A model generated the notes under the pieces. It was not told where the DNA came from. It saw nothing but the letters and a program-made list of their open reading frames with translations, and made no database searches. A stretch of DNA of 64,000 nt, from positions 8,072,272 to 8,136,271 of the forward strand of contig CM034394.1 of NCBI GenBank assembly GCA_019925095.2. Direction: 5' to 3'. Of the stretch, positions 10,100-21,145 are shown one piece after another (position 1 is the first letter of the stretch; the number at the start of each line of letters is the position of its first letter). The stretch comes from Dendrolimus kikuchii (Eukaryota > Arthropoda > Insecta > Lepidoptera > Lasiocampidae). The position numbers and the translations under genes are program-made.

Positions 10100-11764
10100 A
10101 ATGTTTACAGCACGGTGAAAATAACGACACTATATGTTATCGATGGTTACCATCATCATCGAACTACAGTCTCAGATTCATTTAAAGTTCCGCGAGACCT
10201 TTTCAAACTGAGTCACAAAACAGACTGTTCCACAAAAAGTTATGTTTAACTGTTTGATAATAAAATTTAAAATTACTTAAATCAAAGTTTTTTGATCTTG
10301 TCTCCGAAGATTGTTTACCTTTTTATTGGTTTTGATATTTATTATAAACGTAGTGATTGTATAATATAATAAAATTAAGAAAATATTAGTAGTGATTGTA
10401 TCCCCTTTATTTCTGATGATTAAAACTATTGTTAATCGCAGTGTTTGTCATTGTCAACATTACAATTTTCTTTTTTCAAGTTTGTATATTTTATAAACGG
10501 AATATTTATTAAAATGTTGGCAGTGTTGTTTCTTGTACTCGTGCAAACAAAAGACGACTTTAACGTGACGAACATTCTCATTCTGCGACTGTACCAGCTG
10601 TTCTCAAACTGAACAGACTCTGTAACGACGATAACAAACGACTAAACGGACTTTGTCGTCAAGGCAACTCTTAGAATGGGGCGTACCAACTTCCAAGCAG
10701 AGTAATTGTTTTACCACCTATCACACACCATGAAGCCCTGAAATATGACGAATATCTATCCATTGGTAGTCGATTGTTTGATGTTTTTGGAGTTTAAAAT
10801 CTGGAACAATGGAGACCCGAAACTTGTCATCTTTAATAAGACATTTCCATGTGTACATTTTAACATTATATTTGTAATATAATGTTAAAATATAATATGT
10901 GCTTGTATATTTTTTTTGCTATATACCTACACAGTTTGATACCTTTTTTATCGTCATGCGTCTCGCTATGTGCAGACTAAATAAACATTTTTTCTTTCGT
11001 CCACGAAATGTGAATGTGAAAGATAAATATTTCCAACTTATGAAACACGTCAATGTAAATTAATAACCACGGCGAGAGATTCCCTTGAAATGTTATGACC
11101 CATAGCCAGCAGTAGGTCGTTTATAAACTGATAACATACTATTTATTTATATGACTGCCCTGCAATAAAAATGTTATTTTAACTGCAATTTGTTTGTTGT
11201 TGTTTCTTGAATGCTTATTTTCTTTGTTGCAGGTAAGTTTTGTAAGTCACGGTTCACCGAATTTATCGTAAGAATGCACTCTGTTTCCTTTCATCACTTA
11301 CGAAATTTTATGTAAGTATACATTGGGAGGCGTTCTTGGCATAATAAGCATATTTGTATTCTGAACATTTACTTTTTAAACAACAAGGGTAGTTCAATAA
11401 CCATCTAGATCTTTTAAGCGCCGCTTTTGAAACATGAAAACAAATCAAATCTTAGATTGTTTGATAAGGGAATAAAGTATTTTTTCTGTACGCGCTCCTT
11501 TGAATCTAGAGCATACAATTTAAATGTTGTATTTTATCACTATTGAACCCAAGAAACTAAATCTGTACATCCCAGTTAGATGCATCATCAGGTCAACGAA
11601 ATTGGACTTCACTGAGTAACGTAGTTTTTGTGGCAACTCCAAAACTGACATTTTAATTAGTGGCAAAGAGACGGTCACATCTATCCTATCGCCGAATCGA
11701 TAATTAATTAAACAAACGCGTCTTTTAGTGAATACTGCATCTCCGCAAACATAGCTTAGTACGT
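10100..11764. other. Unassigned intron with one AT-rich hairpin
   Basis: No gene recognised. A perfect 16-bp inverted repeat (arms 10857-10872 and 10876-10891, loop of 3) is the only local structure noted. The region at 10540-10730 is more balanced in composition and non-repetitive, so it could be functional intron sequence. This is not demonstrable here. Confidence 0.4.
10857..10891. repeat. Perfect inverted repeat, 16-bp arms and 3-nt loop
   Basis: attttaacattatatt, then tgt, then its exact reverse complement. Purely AT-rich, so it may be incidental. Confidence 0.7.
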
Positions 11765-11915
11765 TCTCTCACCCGATGGATCAATGATTTGCCCAAGTTC
11801 GCCGGTGGGAGGCATTTGGTTGAAGAAAGCGGAAGACCAGAATATGTAGCGGAAAATGATGAAGATGTATGTCTAACAGTCGACATCGTTTGGATGATGA
11901 TAAAAAAAAGCCTGC
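11765..11915 (+). pseudogene. Possible RTE-like LINE C-terminal remnant
   Basis: One frame reads RWINDLPKFAGGRHLVEESG, resembling the 'RWxDDLxxxAGxxWM' region near the C-terminus of RTE-type endonuclease/reverse transcriptases. Later frames drift. It is short and decayed. Confidence 0.35.
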
Positions 11916-11919
11916 AGGG

Positions 11920-13640
11920 AGTTTCATTTAGAATAAAAAGAACCGTAATTTAACAACATACTTGATATCTTGAGTACGAACCAATTATTTCTCTTCCAAA
12001 AACAACATAACAGCCAACTAAATCCTAAACAGCCAGCGTAGTGACAATAGCAATGTTTATTCCGGTTCTTGTTGTCCAAAATACCGTTAACTATATGGAA
12101 TCAATAGTTAACTGTTAGTTAACGTTATCACGACTTGCTTTTGTCGGAATGTTCGCTCCGTGCCACTTTTCGGCTATAATTTTTCTATTTTTATTACAAC
12201 TTCTTAGACGGAGATAAAATCAAATTTTCAGGTAATTAAATCTACCAACTACTTTCAAACTCTAAAACATCATTATTTTGTATATCCAAGAGCATTGTAT
12301 AATGCCACAATAATTAAATTTTATAATCAATTGCACATAACGGCCGTCAACCTCTTCAAAGCTGGCCGTAACAGGGCCGTACAAGGTATTCTAACCCCTC
12401 GGTGTTTTTTAATTCGTCTTATGCCAGGATTACGGGAATATTGAAAGCTCGATTAACTCCGCGTTCCCTGGCAGGCGTGTGCGCCTAAGGACCACATCGA
12501 AAATCATTCGAAACCAAGCTCATTAATTGTTCCAAGCTATAAGTGTGTTTAAAACATATATCGAGAAAAAAAAGAGTTAATATATTGTCCTTGGCATAAA
12601 GAAAACCATAATTAAGATTTTCAATTCAACAGTATTCTCACGTTTTTCTTTATTTTAGAGTCAGGAGCTGCCCTTAAACATTCACTCTTTATATATTCAA
12701 GACGTGCACTCGACTTTATCAAAGGTTGACCAAGAATAAATCTAAAAATACGGATCTAAAAATATCCATTTTAAAATCTTAGTGAACTCCTTTTCTCATA
12801 CAACCAGTGACTACTAAAGAGGATTATTCAGTTGGACATATACGGAAAACTTATTGCACGTTGTATATAATCAGCTATTACTGTTTTTTATTGCTTCATT
12901 AATGATGTTTAATAAACCGTCTAATACCATATCATTTAGAGAAATGAGACAAACTCTTCGTGATAAAATAAACCAATTAAAAAATTATTATATTTCAATA
13001 TTAGTTACCACATTAAAGTTAATTTTTAAAGTTTTCGCTCTCTTCATAACGAAATTTAAGTATTATACATATTATTTGCATATAGACATGCATGTGTGTA
13101 GTACCAGTATCACAAAAGATTACTGTTTTGAGGTAAACAATTTGTTACAAGCGATTTTGTTTTTATAAGAAGTTTGTAGCGCTATAAAATTCAGCTTTAT
13201 TCAAATGCTGTGAATTATGTTAAAAGGTAGTAAATATTTATAATTTGAATACTACTTGAGAATATTTTAGTCAACTGTTTTTGGACAAAAAGTCCGTTAA
13301 ATAGTTTATAGTCTGTGATATACCTAATTTGAACTATGCGAGTGCATTTATTTGCATTAATGTATGGAAATCTGATACAAAATTTCTTTTTCTGTGGTTC
13401 GTTGTCACCATTCGTCTTTCATGTTAATCACGAAACAAGGGCTTTGGGTTAAGGGACGTGATGGGCTTCAAAAAGACAAATATCGGGTTTTTTACATACC
13501 TAATCACGTCATTGCTTATTTTAATTAGGGTTGACAATAAAATTCAAATATGGTTTTTTTCTTCAACAACGAATAAATATTTTACCAGAATCCGACTTAA
13601 ATATTTTACCAGAATAAGAGGTTGCCTGAAAAAGATCGCT
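11920..13640. other. Unassigned intron including a GTTAAC cluster and a GC-balanced block
   Basis: Three GTTAAC sites lie at 12086, 12107 and 12118. The block at about 12340-12520 (cataacggccgtcaacctct... to ...gcgtgtgcgcctaagg) is non-repetitive and more GC-balanced than its neighbours. The open frames at 12854-13168 and 13458-13709 are AT-driven and not protein-like. Confidence 0.4.
12086..12123. promoter_or_regulatory. Cluster of three GTTAAC palindromes
   Basis: Three identical 6-bp palindromes in 38 bp, two of them 11 bp apart. They could be binding sites for a homeodomain or POU-like factor. No direct evidence of function. Confidence 0.25.
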
Positions 13641-13646
13641 TTATTG

Positions 13647-13784
13647 TCGGTTCCTATATATCTTACTATTCCTTCACTTGCCTTGCCATCTGTTGGATTT
13701 AGACATTAGATCTAGGGAGCTCATGTCAAATTTTAACCGATAGTAAGGCAAATTAACGGTTGGTAAGATATAGGAATCAGCCAT
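13647..13784. mobile_element. Fold-back MITE, complete copy
   Basis: Begins tcggttcctatatatcttac and ends gtaagatataggaatcagcc, with the same internal tcaaattttaaccgatagta block as the copy at 8084. Confidence 0.65.
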
Positions 13785-13789
13785 TAATC

Positions 13790-14485
13790 GATAAGACTGC
13801 TCGTTGCTAATATTACTAATACTATTTATTTTTAACTTATTTTAAGGTTTTATAGTCATTGTAATTATTCATTGCATAGTAATATGCACTTATATATTTA
13901 TGTAGGAATGTTAAGAATGTTTGGTGTGTAGATTGAATGAATGGTGGAGATTTGATTGAATTAAATGAATGGTTAGCTGAGAGTCGTTAGTCGAAAGTGT
14001 AAGAGGGTGGTAGGTTGCACGTGTTAGACGAAGTTGTTTTTAAGGTGTTTTTCAAAGGTGTATTCAGAAGATTAAAGTGTTTATTATGCGAAGATCTGTT
14101 TTATTCTAAGCGAGCCAATTTTCAACAACTTCGGTGCGTGGTTTATTTATTAAGATTTTTAAAACTAAATTTTTACCATATATGTTTAATTGTAATTGCC
14201 AATAGATTTGTGAGATTGTTGCTATAAAATTCTAACTCTTAGATATTTTCAAACTCACCGAATCTGATTGTATAATTTTAAATATTTTGGTAATATCAGT
14301 ATTAATAACTTCACTATTAATCATTGTTGATACCTCCTAGTAATTACTTTCATAATTTTTATATCACCTTTTATAAATAATAACTATCATTTAGAGTTTC
14401 AGTATATTTCTATTATAGAAATATTATGTTATATTTTTGTTGTTGCTCGAAGATGTTAAACGGCCCTTTTGACGGGAAGTTTTGA
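13790..14485. other. Unassigned AT-rich intron
   Basis: No recognised repeat. The open frame at 14015-14227 has no recognisable motif and sits in AT-rich sequence. Confidence 0.4.
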
Positions 14486-14487
14486 CA

Positions 14488-14720
14488 GGTAGTTTGGGTA
14501 TTTGTCCGACTGGATGGCTAACACCCCAGATCTAGAGTATGCCACCATAACAACCTTGAGTTGTGTTCCGGCCGGAATTAGTGGCCAAGTTCCAGTCTCC
14601 CTTTAGAAAGTGGCAGTACAATAGCACCACCTTTGGTGTTACAAATGTCCTTAGACGATGGTAACCGTTTTCTTCAGGCAGGCCGTCTGCCTGTCTGCTG
14701 ATCTCATGCAATATAAAAAA
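14488..14720 (+). mobile_element. Family A short retroposon, 5'-truncated
   Basis: Enters the family at gtatttgtccgactggatgg and runs to ctcatgcaatataaaaaa. It is in sense orientation on the + strand, and the next copy follows almost immediately. Confidence 0.65.
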
Positions 14721-14722
14721 GT

Positions 14723-14960
14723 GGTCCATTGCCTATGGTCGTTTGCAACACCAGGGACAGTGTCAATGTGTTGCCAATGTCTAGTATAGGATAGATGGTA
14801 TAGGGAAATAAGATAAGAAAATTGTATTTGCTTTGAACTCGCCTTCAAGGCCGGCAGCATATTGGCAGCACCTCTGGTATTGCTAATGTCCATAGGCGAT
14901 TGTGACCACTTTCCATCACAGTTGGGCCGTCAGCCTGTCTGCTGTGTTTCAGCAATAAAA
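14723..14960 (+). mobile_element. Family A short retroposon, subfamily with GGCAGCACCTCTGG
   Basis: A diverged member: ttgccaatgtctagtatagg..., then ggcagcacctctggtattg, tccataggcgattgtgacc and a tail 'tttcagcaataaaaa'. The same subfamily signals appear at 20952, 23412, 34582, 51243 and 55917. Confidence 0.55.
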
Positions 14961-14977
14961 AGAAATTTAAAAATTAG

Positions 14978-15330
14978 TTATCGAAATATATTCTTGCTAA
15001 GATCAATAAGAGCGTCAAATTTTTGTATATGTTTATCAAACAATGCTGCTCGATGTTTAGGCACCAGCCCTACACAGTCTATCAAAGAAAAGGCGGACCT
15101 TAAATCGCGTGGATTGCATCGCAATGGGTGAACGGCAATATAGTCACAAGATGGACCTTGTCTGGCATCCCGTTGGACAGGAATACCAGGGAAGACAGAG
15201 ATGCATTGAGACAAATCTTGAAAAACAAAAAGAGATACAAACGGGTATGCTATTTAATATAGAAAATAATCGAGCAGTTGTAGTTCGGCTAGACCACAAC
15301 GAAACTTTACTATAAATGAAATTCAACTGG
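14978..15330. other. Coding-like remnant of unknown origin
   Basis: Composition is more balanced than the flanks, and short open frames occur on both strands. I do not recognise a domain. Its position directly after two retroposons suggests another decayed element. Confidence 0.2.
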
Positions 15331-15483
15331 GTTTCCTGGATATCATTGATGAATTTAGTAAATGTCCAGTTTAAGCACTCATTATCATTATATTATGCGT
15401 TATCACTCATAGTAGTTAAAAATAATTAACAAAGCTTATGTAACAAATTCTTTGAATATCTAAATTAAAGTCTAGGCTTTCAC

Positions 15484-15690
15484 GGTCTCTGTGGTTGAGT
15501 AGTCTAAAACTGGCCATTTACCACACTGGAACGAAGAAGTTCGATTTATGACATGGGAAATTTCGTAAACGAACTTTCCGTACTTTGCTATCTAGGGTAG
15601 ACCCCACAATTATAGTAGTCTAGTCTGGGGCTTATTCCAAATATTTTAAAAATAACACAAGCGTAATTAAGTTATATAACGAATTATGTA
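15484..15690 (+). mobile_element. tRNA-like SINE, second family, degenerate
   Basis: Begins tctctgtggttgagtagtc. It then shares the 'gaaatttcgtaaacgaactttc' region and the 'acacaagcgtaa' block with the better copies at 50538-50745 and, inverted, 25013-25230. Confidence 0.45.
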
Positions 15691-16893
15691 GGCCGCATCA
15701 AGGACTATGAAAGTCGATCATTAAACAAAGCAACTGGTTCTTACAATATGAAATAGTAAATAAAAGCCACGAAGAATTTTGTTCGCCTTTATCTCGATAT
15801 GGTTATTGCTCAATCGTTAAATCGATATGTCACATTTCACTTAAGACTGCATGTGATTGGGTTAAAAGTGAAATGATTGTTTTGCGAACCTTGATATTTA
15901 TTTGGATACATAGCATCGTTTTTTTATGATTCAAGCTATAAATATTAATTTTGAAGTTTACCTTGTTGCATTTCGTATGCTGAAAAAATATGCGAGTGTC
16001 ATTGTGTGCAAAGTATTTTGAAATCGATATGACACCAAAAATTATATTTATTAGGTAAATATATGTATAATATCCTATTGGCGGCCAACCGGGCTTGTTG
16101 CCAGCAACAAACAATAGCGACTTTTAAGTCCTACTGATAGCCTGAGGCCTCTCTATTTTAGAGAAACGACCGTTTTACCAACCAATTCAAAGCCGATTGG
16201 CAGGTATTATACATGGTTAATTTCGATGTCATCTGATTTTCTCGACCTGTTTTCGATCACCTTAGAAGCTTCATGGTATCATATCCTTGCATTGTCAGGT
16301 GACATACATATGCGTGCAAAATTTCAGCTCAATCGGAAACCGGGCAATTGGTCAAATTTAACTTGCAAGATTCCACTCGAACTTACTTACATACATACAT
16401 CCATTGCAAGTTAAATAAAAGCTTGTAATATATAACTTGTATACCTATACAAGTTTTATAGGAAGTCTACATTGTGATCACAAGTTATAATTACGCCAAA
16501 CAATCAATTAATAATTATTAGAACAGCATAATAATATGTAGAATCAGATCTAGAACTTGTGTTGCAATATTTAATTCAATTATCAGGTTACTCTATCTGT
16601 GTCAAAGTTGTTTCAGCAAATATGTATTTGAATAAGGGTCATGTCACTTAAAATTGTAACGAATTAGAAGATTGCTCAAAACAAAAATCTTGTTATAAAT
16701 CTTTAAATTAGTTATTCTTTTCACCATACTATTTTTTTCAAAAGTAAAAATATATATAAAATACATATCTCTCTAAAATTATAAAATAACTAGACTGTTT
16801 TAACCTTATGACCATATATTTGTAATAGGAAATATCTTAAAAATCTAATAACAAAAATGTTATAGGAAAACATTGTTATGATTTTTGAAGTCC
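15691..16893. other. Unassigned intron
   Basis: No recognised element. The minus-strand frame at 15830-16114 and the plus frame at 16226-16414 show no motif. Confidence 0.4.
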
Positions 16894-17014
16894 TGTTTTT
16901 TTTGTTTCATAAGTTCAACAGACAGGCAGACGGCCCATCTGATGGAAAGCGGTTACCACGTTACAATAGTAACGTAGTGACCGCTTGGTGTTAGAAATGT
17001 CTATAGGCGATAGC
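16894..17014 (-). mobile_element. Family A short retroposon, 3' half
   Basis: Minus strand: tail tttttttt... with ttcaacagacaggcagacgg and atggaaagcggttacc. It stops after the 'tataggcgat' block. The 5' half of a family A copy in the same orientation reappears at 17405-17530, with foreign sequence between. Confidence 0.55.
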
Positions 17015-17219
17015 CTAGTGACATGTCAATTTATTTTATTATTAATTATTCATTTCTGGTATGATGTTTCCTTTATTACCCTGTGCTCAGTAAAAAAAAT
17101 TTGCCAGAGAAACCTCTTTTGTATGCGTTTTATTCTTAAGGTGTGTGTGCAGACAGACAGACAGACAACACTCCAATACTCTAAGACACTTGTTATATAA
17201 ACAATTGTAAAGCAATATC

Positions 17220-17395
17220 TTACTTTATTATATTATCTAAGTGTTGTTTAAAAGTTAATTTGCTACCAAACAAAACTCCCAAGTGTCTTATAGTTTCTAC
17301 TTCAGTAATATAATTACTTTCAATAACGTAAGAAGATGAAATAGGAATTAAGTTTCTAATGAATTTTAAATGTGTACACTTGCTAGTGTTTCTTA
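17220..17395 (-). pseudogene. Jockey/CR1-like reverse transcriptase fragment
   Basis: Minus-strand frame reads KCTHLKFIRNLIPISSSYVI, then ESNYITEVETIRHLGVLF and KLTFKQHLDNIIK. The 'Y.I....I..V...RHLGV.F...L.F..H...I' pattern is the conserved segment after the catalytic block in Jockey/CR1-type reverse transcriptases. Only ~55 residues remain. The fragment lies between two halves of a family A retroposon. Confidence 0.6.
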
Positions 17396-17404
17396 TGGCG
17401 GTAT

Positions 17405-17530
17405 ACTCTACGTCAGAGGTGGTAGCCTTCCAGTTGGGCAAATACGCTACCACCTGGCTGTGTATTGTTTTGTCGCCTCTTACGACAGGTCGCCCGGCCG
17501 CAGAAAATTGTTTTCTTTCCGTTTCTCCTA
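17405..17530 (-). mobile_element. Family A short retroposon, 5' half
   Basis: Contains tggtagccttccagttgggc, gctaccacctggctgtgt, and tcgcctcttacgacagg in the minus-oriented copy order. It ends at the 'ctttccgtttctcc' start of the family. Confidence 0.6.
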
Positions 17531-17789
17531 TTCACAATTATGTAGATATACTGAAAAAATTGTCATCACTCCATTACGTACATGGCGGCCACTCCTGATA
17601 TTTACTTCTTATTTCTGATATTTATTTCGCCATTGTGCTACAATATTGCGTAATGCTATACACATTTATAATAAATTTAAATCATCTATAAACTCCGCGT
17701 TTTTTGAAAAAAGCATATCACTGAAACACACACATAGACAGACAGAGGATTTTAATTTTTTTTTTCCAAATAGGCAAGACAGTTTTATA

Positions 17790-17895
17790 AAACTGACTAA
17801 GCGTTGTACCCTCCCTAGCCAGGATTCAAATCTGCATCATTGCAATGCGAGCCCACTAACTACTACGACTAAAATTGTTAAGGAGTCCCCATACT
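17790..17895 (-). mobile_element. tRNA-like SINE remnant
   Basis: On the minus strand it shows tagttagtgggctcgc (box A-like) and gatttgaatcctggc (box B-like), with spacing as in tRNA-derived SINE heads. Confidence 0.4.
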
Positions 17896-17899
17896 AGTA

Positions 17900-18535
17900 G
17901 CTACGAATTCGATAAAAACCCAAAGAGACCTTCACGTCTTTGACATGAGGCCGTAAGTTATCTCGTTCTTACCAGCTCGATGTGCCGTCTCAAGCCGTTA
18001 AGAAGCAAATCACTGACGCCCTCATCCTTCCGCCGCAATCCTTGCCGACTAGTTTAGGGACTCTTTAATAATTCTTACAAAAATACTATAATAAACAAAG
18101 TAATTTTCGACAACAGCAGTTGACGAAAATTATTGAAAGCATCGCTGGAATGCTTTTTCTCATTATGTACAGTTCCAAAATAGCTCGGCAATTAGAACAA
18201 TATTAATGTGAATTCAATGCAATGCAAACAAGTTATTGTACGACATTATGTCCTCTTTATTATGCGCGTATAATTAACTGCGATTAAAATTGATGCGCGA
18301 AGAATAACAATCAATGCAACGCAATTAACAAATCACTGAACTCGTATTAACTGACCCGTGATATATTCATATGAGGACGGTAACTCAGAGCTGAATGGTA
18401 ACATATATTATTGTCTATACTTTGCTGTACAAGAAAGAGTTATCTTTAGAGGTTTTAGCGAGAACTTTCATAGTGTAACAAATTAGCTTAACTTTAAATG
18501 ATAACTTTAATCCTTATACATATAAGGACGTAAGA
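17900..18535. other. Unassigned intron, GC-balanced at left
   Basis: 17920-18060 is GC-balanced and could be a further repeat body. 18180-18330 contains several ATGCGCG and caatgcaa motifs and is non-repetitive. No coding assignment. Confidence 0.3.
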
Positions 18536-18539
18536 TATC

Positions 18540-18795
18540 CTTAAATGTATGTAGAGAGAATGGAAGAAAGTAGAATAACAAAACAGGTGAATGACAGCAT
18601 TGTAAATGCAGCCGGTAGACCACGACGTACGCATCATGATCAAATAGCAGAACTTTTATAGGTCAGATAAAAAGCATCTCAAATAAGCGTCCACGTATGA
18701 AGAGGTTAATGAAAATAGATGAAGCGAAAGTCGTTTGTGAGGATAGTCGCAAGTGGAAATCTATAGTTTTTTCCTAACCCAATGGGAAATAGGCG
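18540..18795 (+). pseudogene. RTE-like LINE C-terminal remnant
   Basis: Frames read RMEESRITKQVNDSI, AGRPRRTHHDQIAEL, then KRLMKIDEAKVV and a CEDSRKWKSI-like end, the C-terminal tail of a LINE polyprotein common in Lepidoptera. Stop codons and shifts interrupt it. A family A copy begins directly after. Confidence 0.55.
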
Positions 18796-18805
18796 TAATT
18801 ATATG

Positions 18806-19071
18806 TATGTAATCCGTGCAGGAATACAAAATGAAGGTGGCCTATCGTAAAAGGTGACAAAACAACCCATGGTCAGGTGGTGGGGCATATGCCCGTTTGG
18901 ATTGTTACCACCCCTAGTTTGGAGTATACCGCTATAACAACAATGGCCCGCCAGGTTCTAGTCACCACTTCGAGGCCGGCAACACATTGGTAGCACCTTT
19001 AGTGTTGCAAACGTCCATAGGCGACGGTAACTGCTTTCCGTCAGGATATTACTCGTGCAATAAAAAAAAAA
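18806..19071 (+). mobile_element. Family A short retroposon, near full length
   Basis: Starts atccgtgcaggaatacaaaa, passes tatcgtaaaaggtgacaaaa, aggtggtggggcatatgccc and gtccataggcgacggtaac, and ends tcgtgcaataaaaaaaaaa. Confidence 0.7.
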
Positions 19072-19469
19072 TATTAAGCATAAAGACAGAGTAAATAATT
19101 GAAAATATATCGTAGTCATTAATTTAATATATTACCTATACAATCATTTTCTTTGAACGTTCGTGATGAGGCTTCAATCTATAAACGTGACAAAAAGTGA
19201 CTTAAACATTAAACATTCATATAATTACCATAACAATAATGTTCTAATATGTGTTCAAGGAACATTTGGCATATTAGACATGATGGCATGCGGCTTTCTC
19301 ACGGCCCAAACGCACTGGGGCAAACACGTACAGGCTACGGCATGAATGTGAAATGCCGATACAAGCCACGAACATTCGCCGATTGTACTCGTACAAATGT
19401 ATCCATTTTTAACAACATTCAATTAGAGCTACATTATAACAGATTAAACCTGTGTATAATTAAATTTAA
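19072..19469. other. Unassigned intron
   Basis: No feature recognised. The region 19255-19330 is mildly GC-richer. Confidence 0.35.
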
Positions 19470-19735
19470 CTTAGTAATTAGCGCATCCGCGCCTTAAATT
19501 CAAAGGGCACAGTTACGAATGCTGGCCGGAATTCACAGTTGTCTGACCTAATGTGCATATTGCTATAATTACCACGTGCTGACGGCGAAAGAACACATCG
19601 TAATCAAACCTGCATATTGAAATATCCGATGTGCTAAACCCGCCATTCTGCCTTGGACAAGCTTGCCGGGTATACTATCCGTTCCCCTATAAATTGGGAA
19701 GCCTGAGGGATAGGGTGCCGTTTATGGAAATGTAA
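19470..19735 (+). mobile_element. tRNA-derived SINE (family B), degenerate
   Basis: Plus-oriented copy: degenerate box A (tagtaattagcgc), box B-like agttacgaatgctggcc, body tgacctaatgtgcatattgc, accacgtgctgacggcga, and the end 'ccttggacaagcttgccgggt'. The order matches 31922-32210 inverted. Confidence 0.6.
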
Positions 19736-19887
19736 TTGTTATATAAGCAGGACTTGCTTAGCTTTGGAATATACTAAAATATTTGCTCGTCTGCCAATTA
19801 ATATTGTTTTTCTTTTCAACTCCGTATAATATAATGTGGAAAATTGCAAACACCTTTAAGAAAATTCCGTTATATTTTATCTAATAA

Positions 19888-20724
19888 CTAACGGCCCGTC
19901 CCTGCTTCGCACGGGTGGACTATAGTGTAATAAAAAAGCCAGGGTTATATTAACAATATTTATTTCGGTGCTTTCCTATTAGAATCTTCTATAATATTAT
20001 AAAATTCTAAACATGCCAAGTCTGTACATTAAAGCTATTAAAAAAAACTGGATAGACTATATAAACGATGGGGAACACGATGCAATTTTTTTAGATTTCT
20101 TATCTGTTTGTCGTTTTGTCTGTTTGTTCGGGAATCACTTAAAAATTACTGGACTGATTTCGATGCGGTTTTCGTTGATCGACAGGTAATTCTTAGAACT
20201 AAATTATAATATAATAATCATACCTCGGGAATTTTTCTGAGAAGATTTAAAATGGTCAGATTAAAAAAAACGAATTCCAATGTGATTTTTTACTGATTGA
20301 TAAGATAGCTTATATTCTTTTTTAAATGCTGCGGTATTTTGTGTCTAAAATAAAGTAATAAATTAAAGGAATATTAAGTTCTTATTAACAAGAAAATTCA
20401 GGATTAAATACCCGAATTACAAAGTTCAGAGGAGTTAAGTTTTATCTACAAACATAGATAGCAAAACGTAAGTAATTTTTGTCCTACCTATTATAAGCAC
20501 CGAAATAAATAGGTGGCAACGCCACAGGACATTTCTTTTTTAAACATTTTGGGATATACATGTTGTATGTACATGTATAGCTTGTGTTACTCTAGGATAA
20601 TCTAGCATTCTAATGGTGAAAGAATTGAAATTGAATTGCAATCGGTCCAGTAGTTTTTGAGTTTATTCGTTACGAATATACAAAAATACAAATCTTTCCT
20701 CTTTATAATATTAGTTTAGATTGT
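19888..20724. repeat. Old dispersed repeat, composite
   Basis: Left end ctaacggcccgtccctgctt (cgcacgggt follows). Right end aatcggtccagtagtttttg and 'tttataatattagttt'. These are the two ends of a family also seen at 35375, 37640, 43303 and 52205. Between them at 20090-20345 lies a piece in the opposite orientation (ttactggactgatttcgatg, cctcgggaatttttctgaga), suggesting one copy inside another. Confidence 0.5.
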
Positions 20725-20951
20725 AAAATTGTAACTAAGGCGTCGTTTACATTTTCGCACAAACAAGCGTATCGGCACAAAACAAATGAAACTCGAATCA
20801 TTCGACACAGGTGTGGACGTAGCATAATATACAACAGTTTTCTTTAAAAATCAAATAAAAAATGAATAATATATTCAAATAGAATACGTTGTTTACCTAT
20901 ATACGCTATTTCGGATAAATTTACTCTATTCAATGCTAATTTTCATTTTTC

Positions 20952-21145
20952 TATTGCGAAGCTAGCAGTAAGCAAGCAAACAGGCAGACGGCCCAGCTCA
21001 TGGAAAGTGGTTACCGTTACCTATAGACGTTATTACATCACCAGGGACTTAACCATTGCGTTGCCTGCTTTTAGGATGAGATAAGGCGAGGAGGGGGAGG
21101 AGATAGAGATCAGACAGGAGGAATCGTAAAAAGGGATATGGGGTT
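20952..21145 (-). mobile_element. Family A retroposon, diverged subfamily
   Basis: Minus-oriented: 'ttctattgcgaagctagcag', caaacaggcagacggccc, atggaaagtggttaccgtt, ccattgcgttgcctgctttt, then a G-rich end. Corresponds to 51243-51500 inverted. Confidence 0.5.

Noticed and set aside
12854..13168. 104-codon plus frame as a membrane protein
   Set aside because: Composition is driven by AT-rich sequence (Leu, Ile, Phe, Tyr, Lys, Asn). No motif, no signal of selection, no exon structure.
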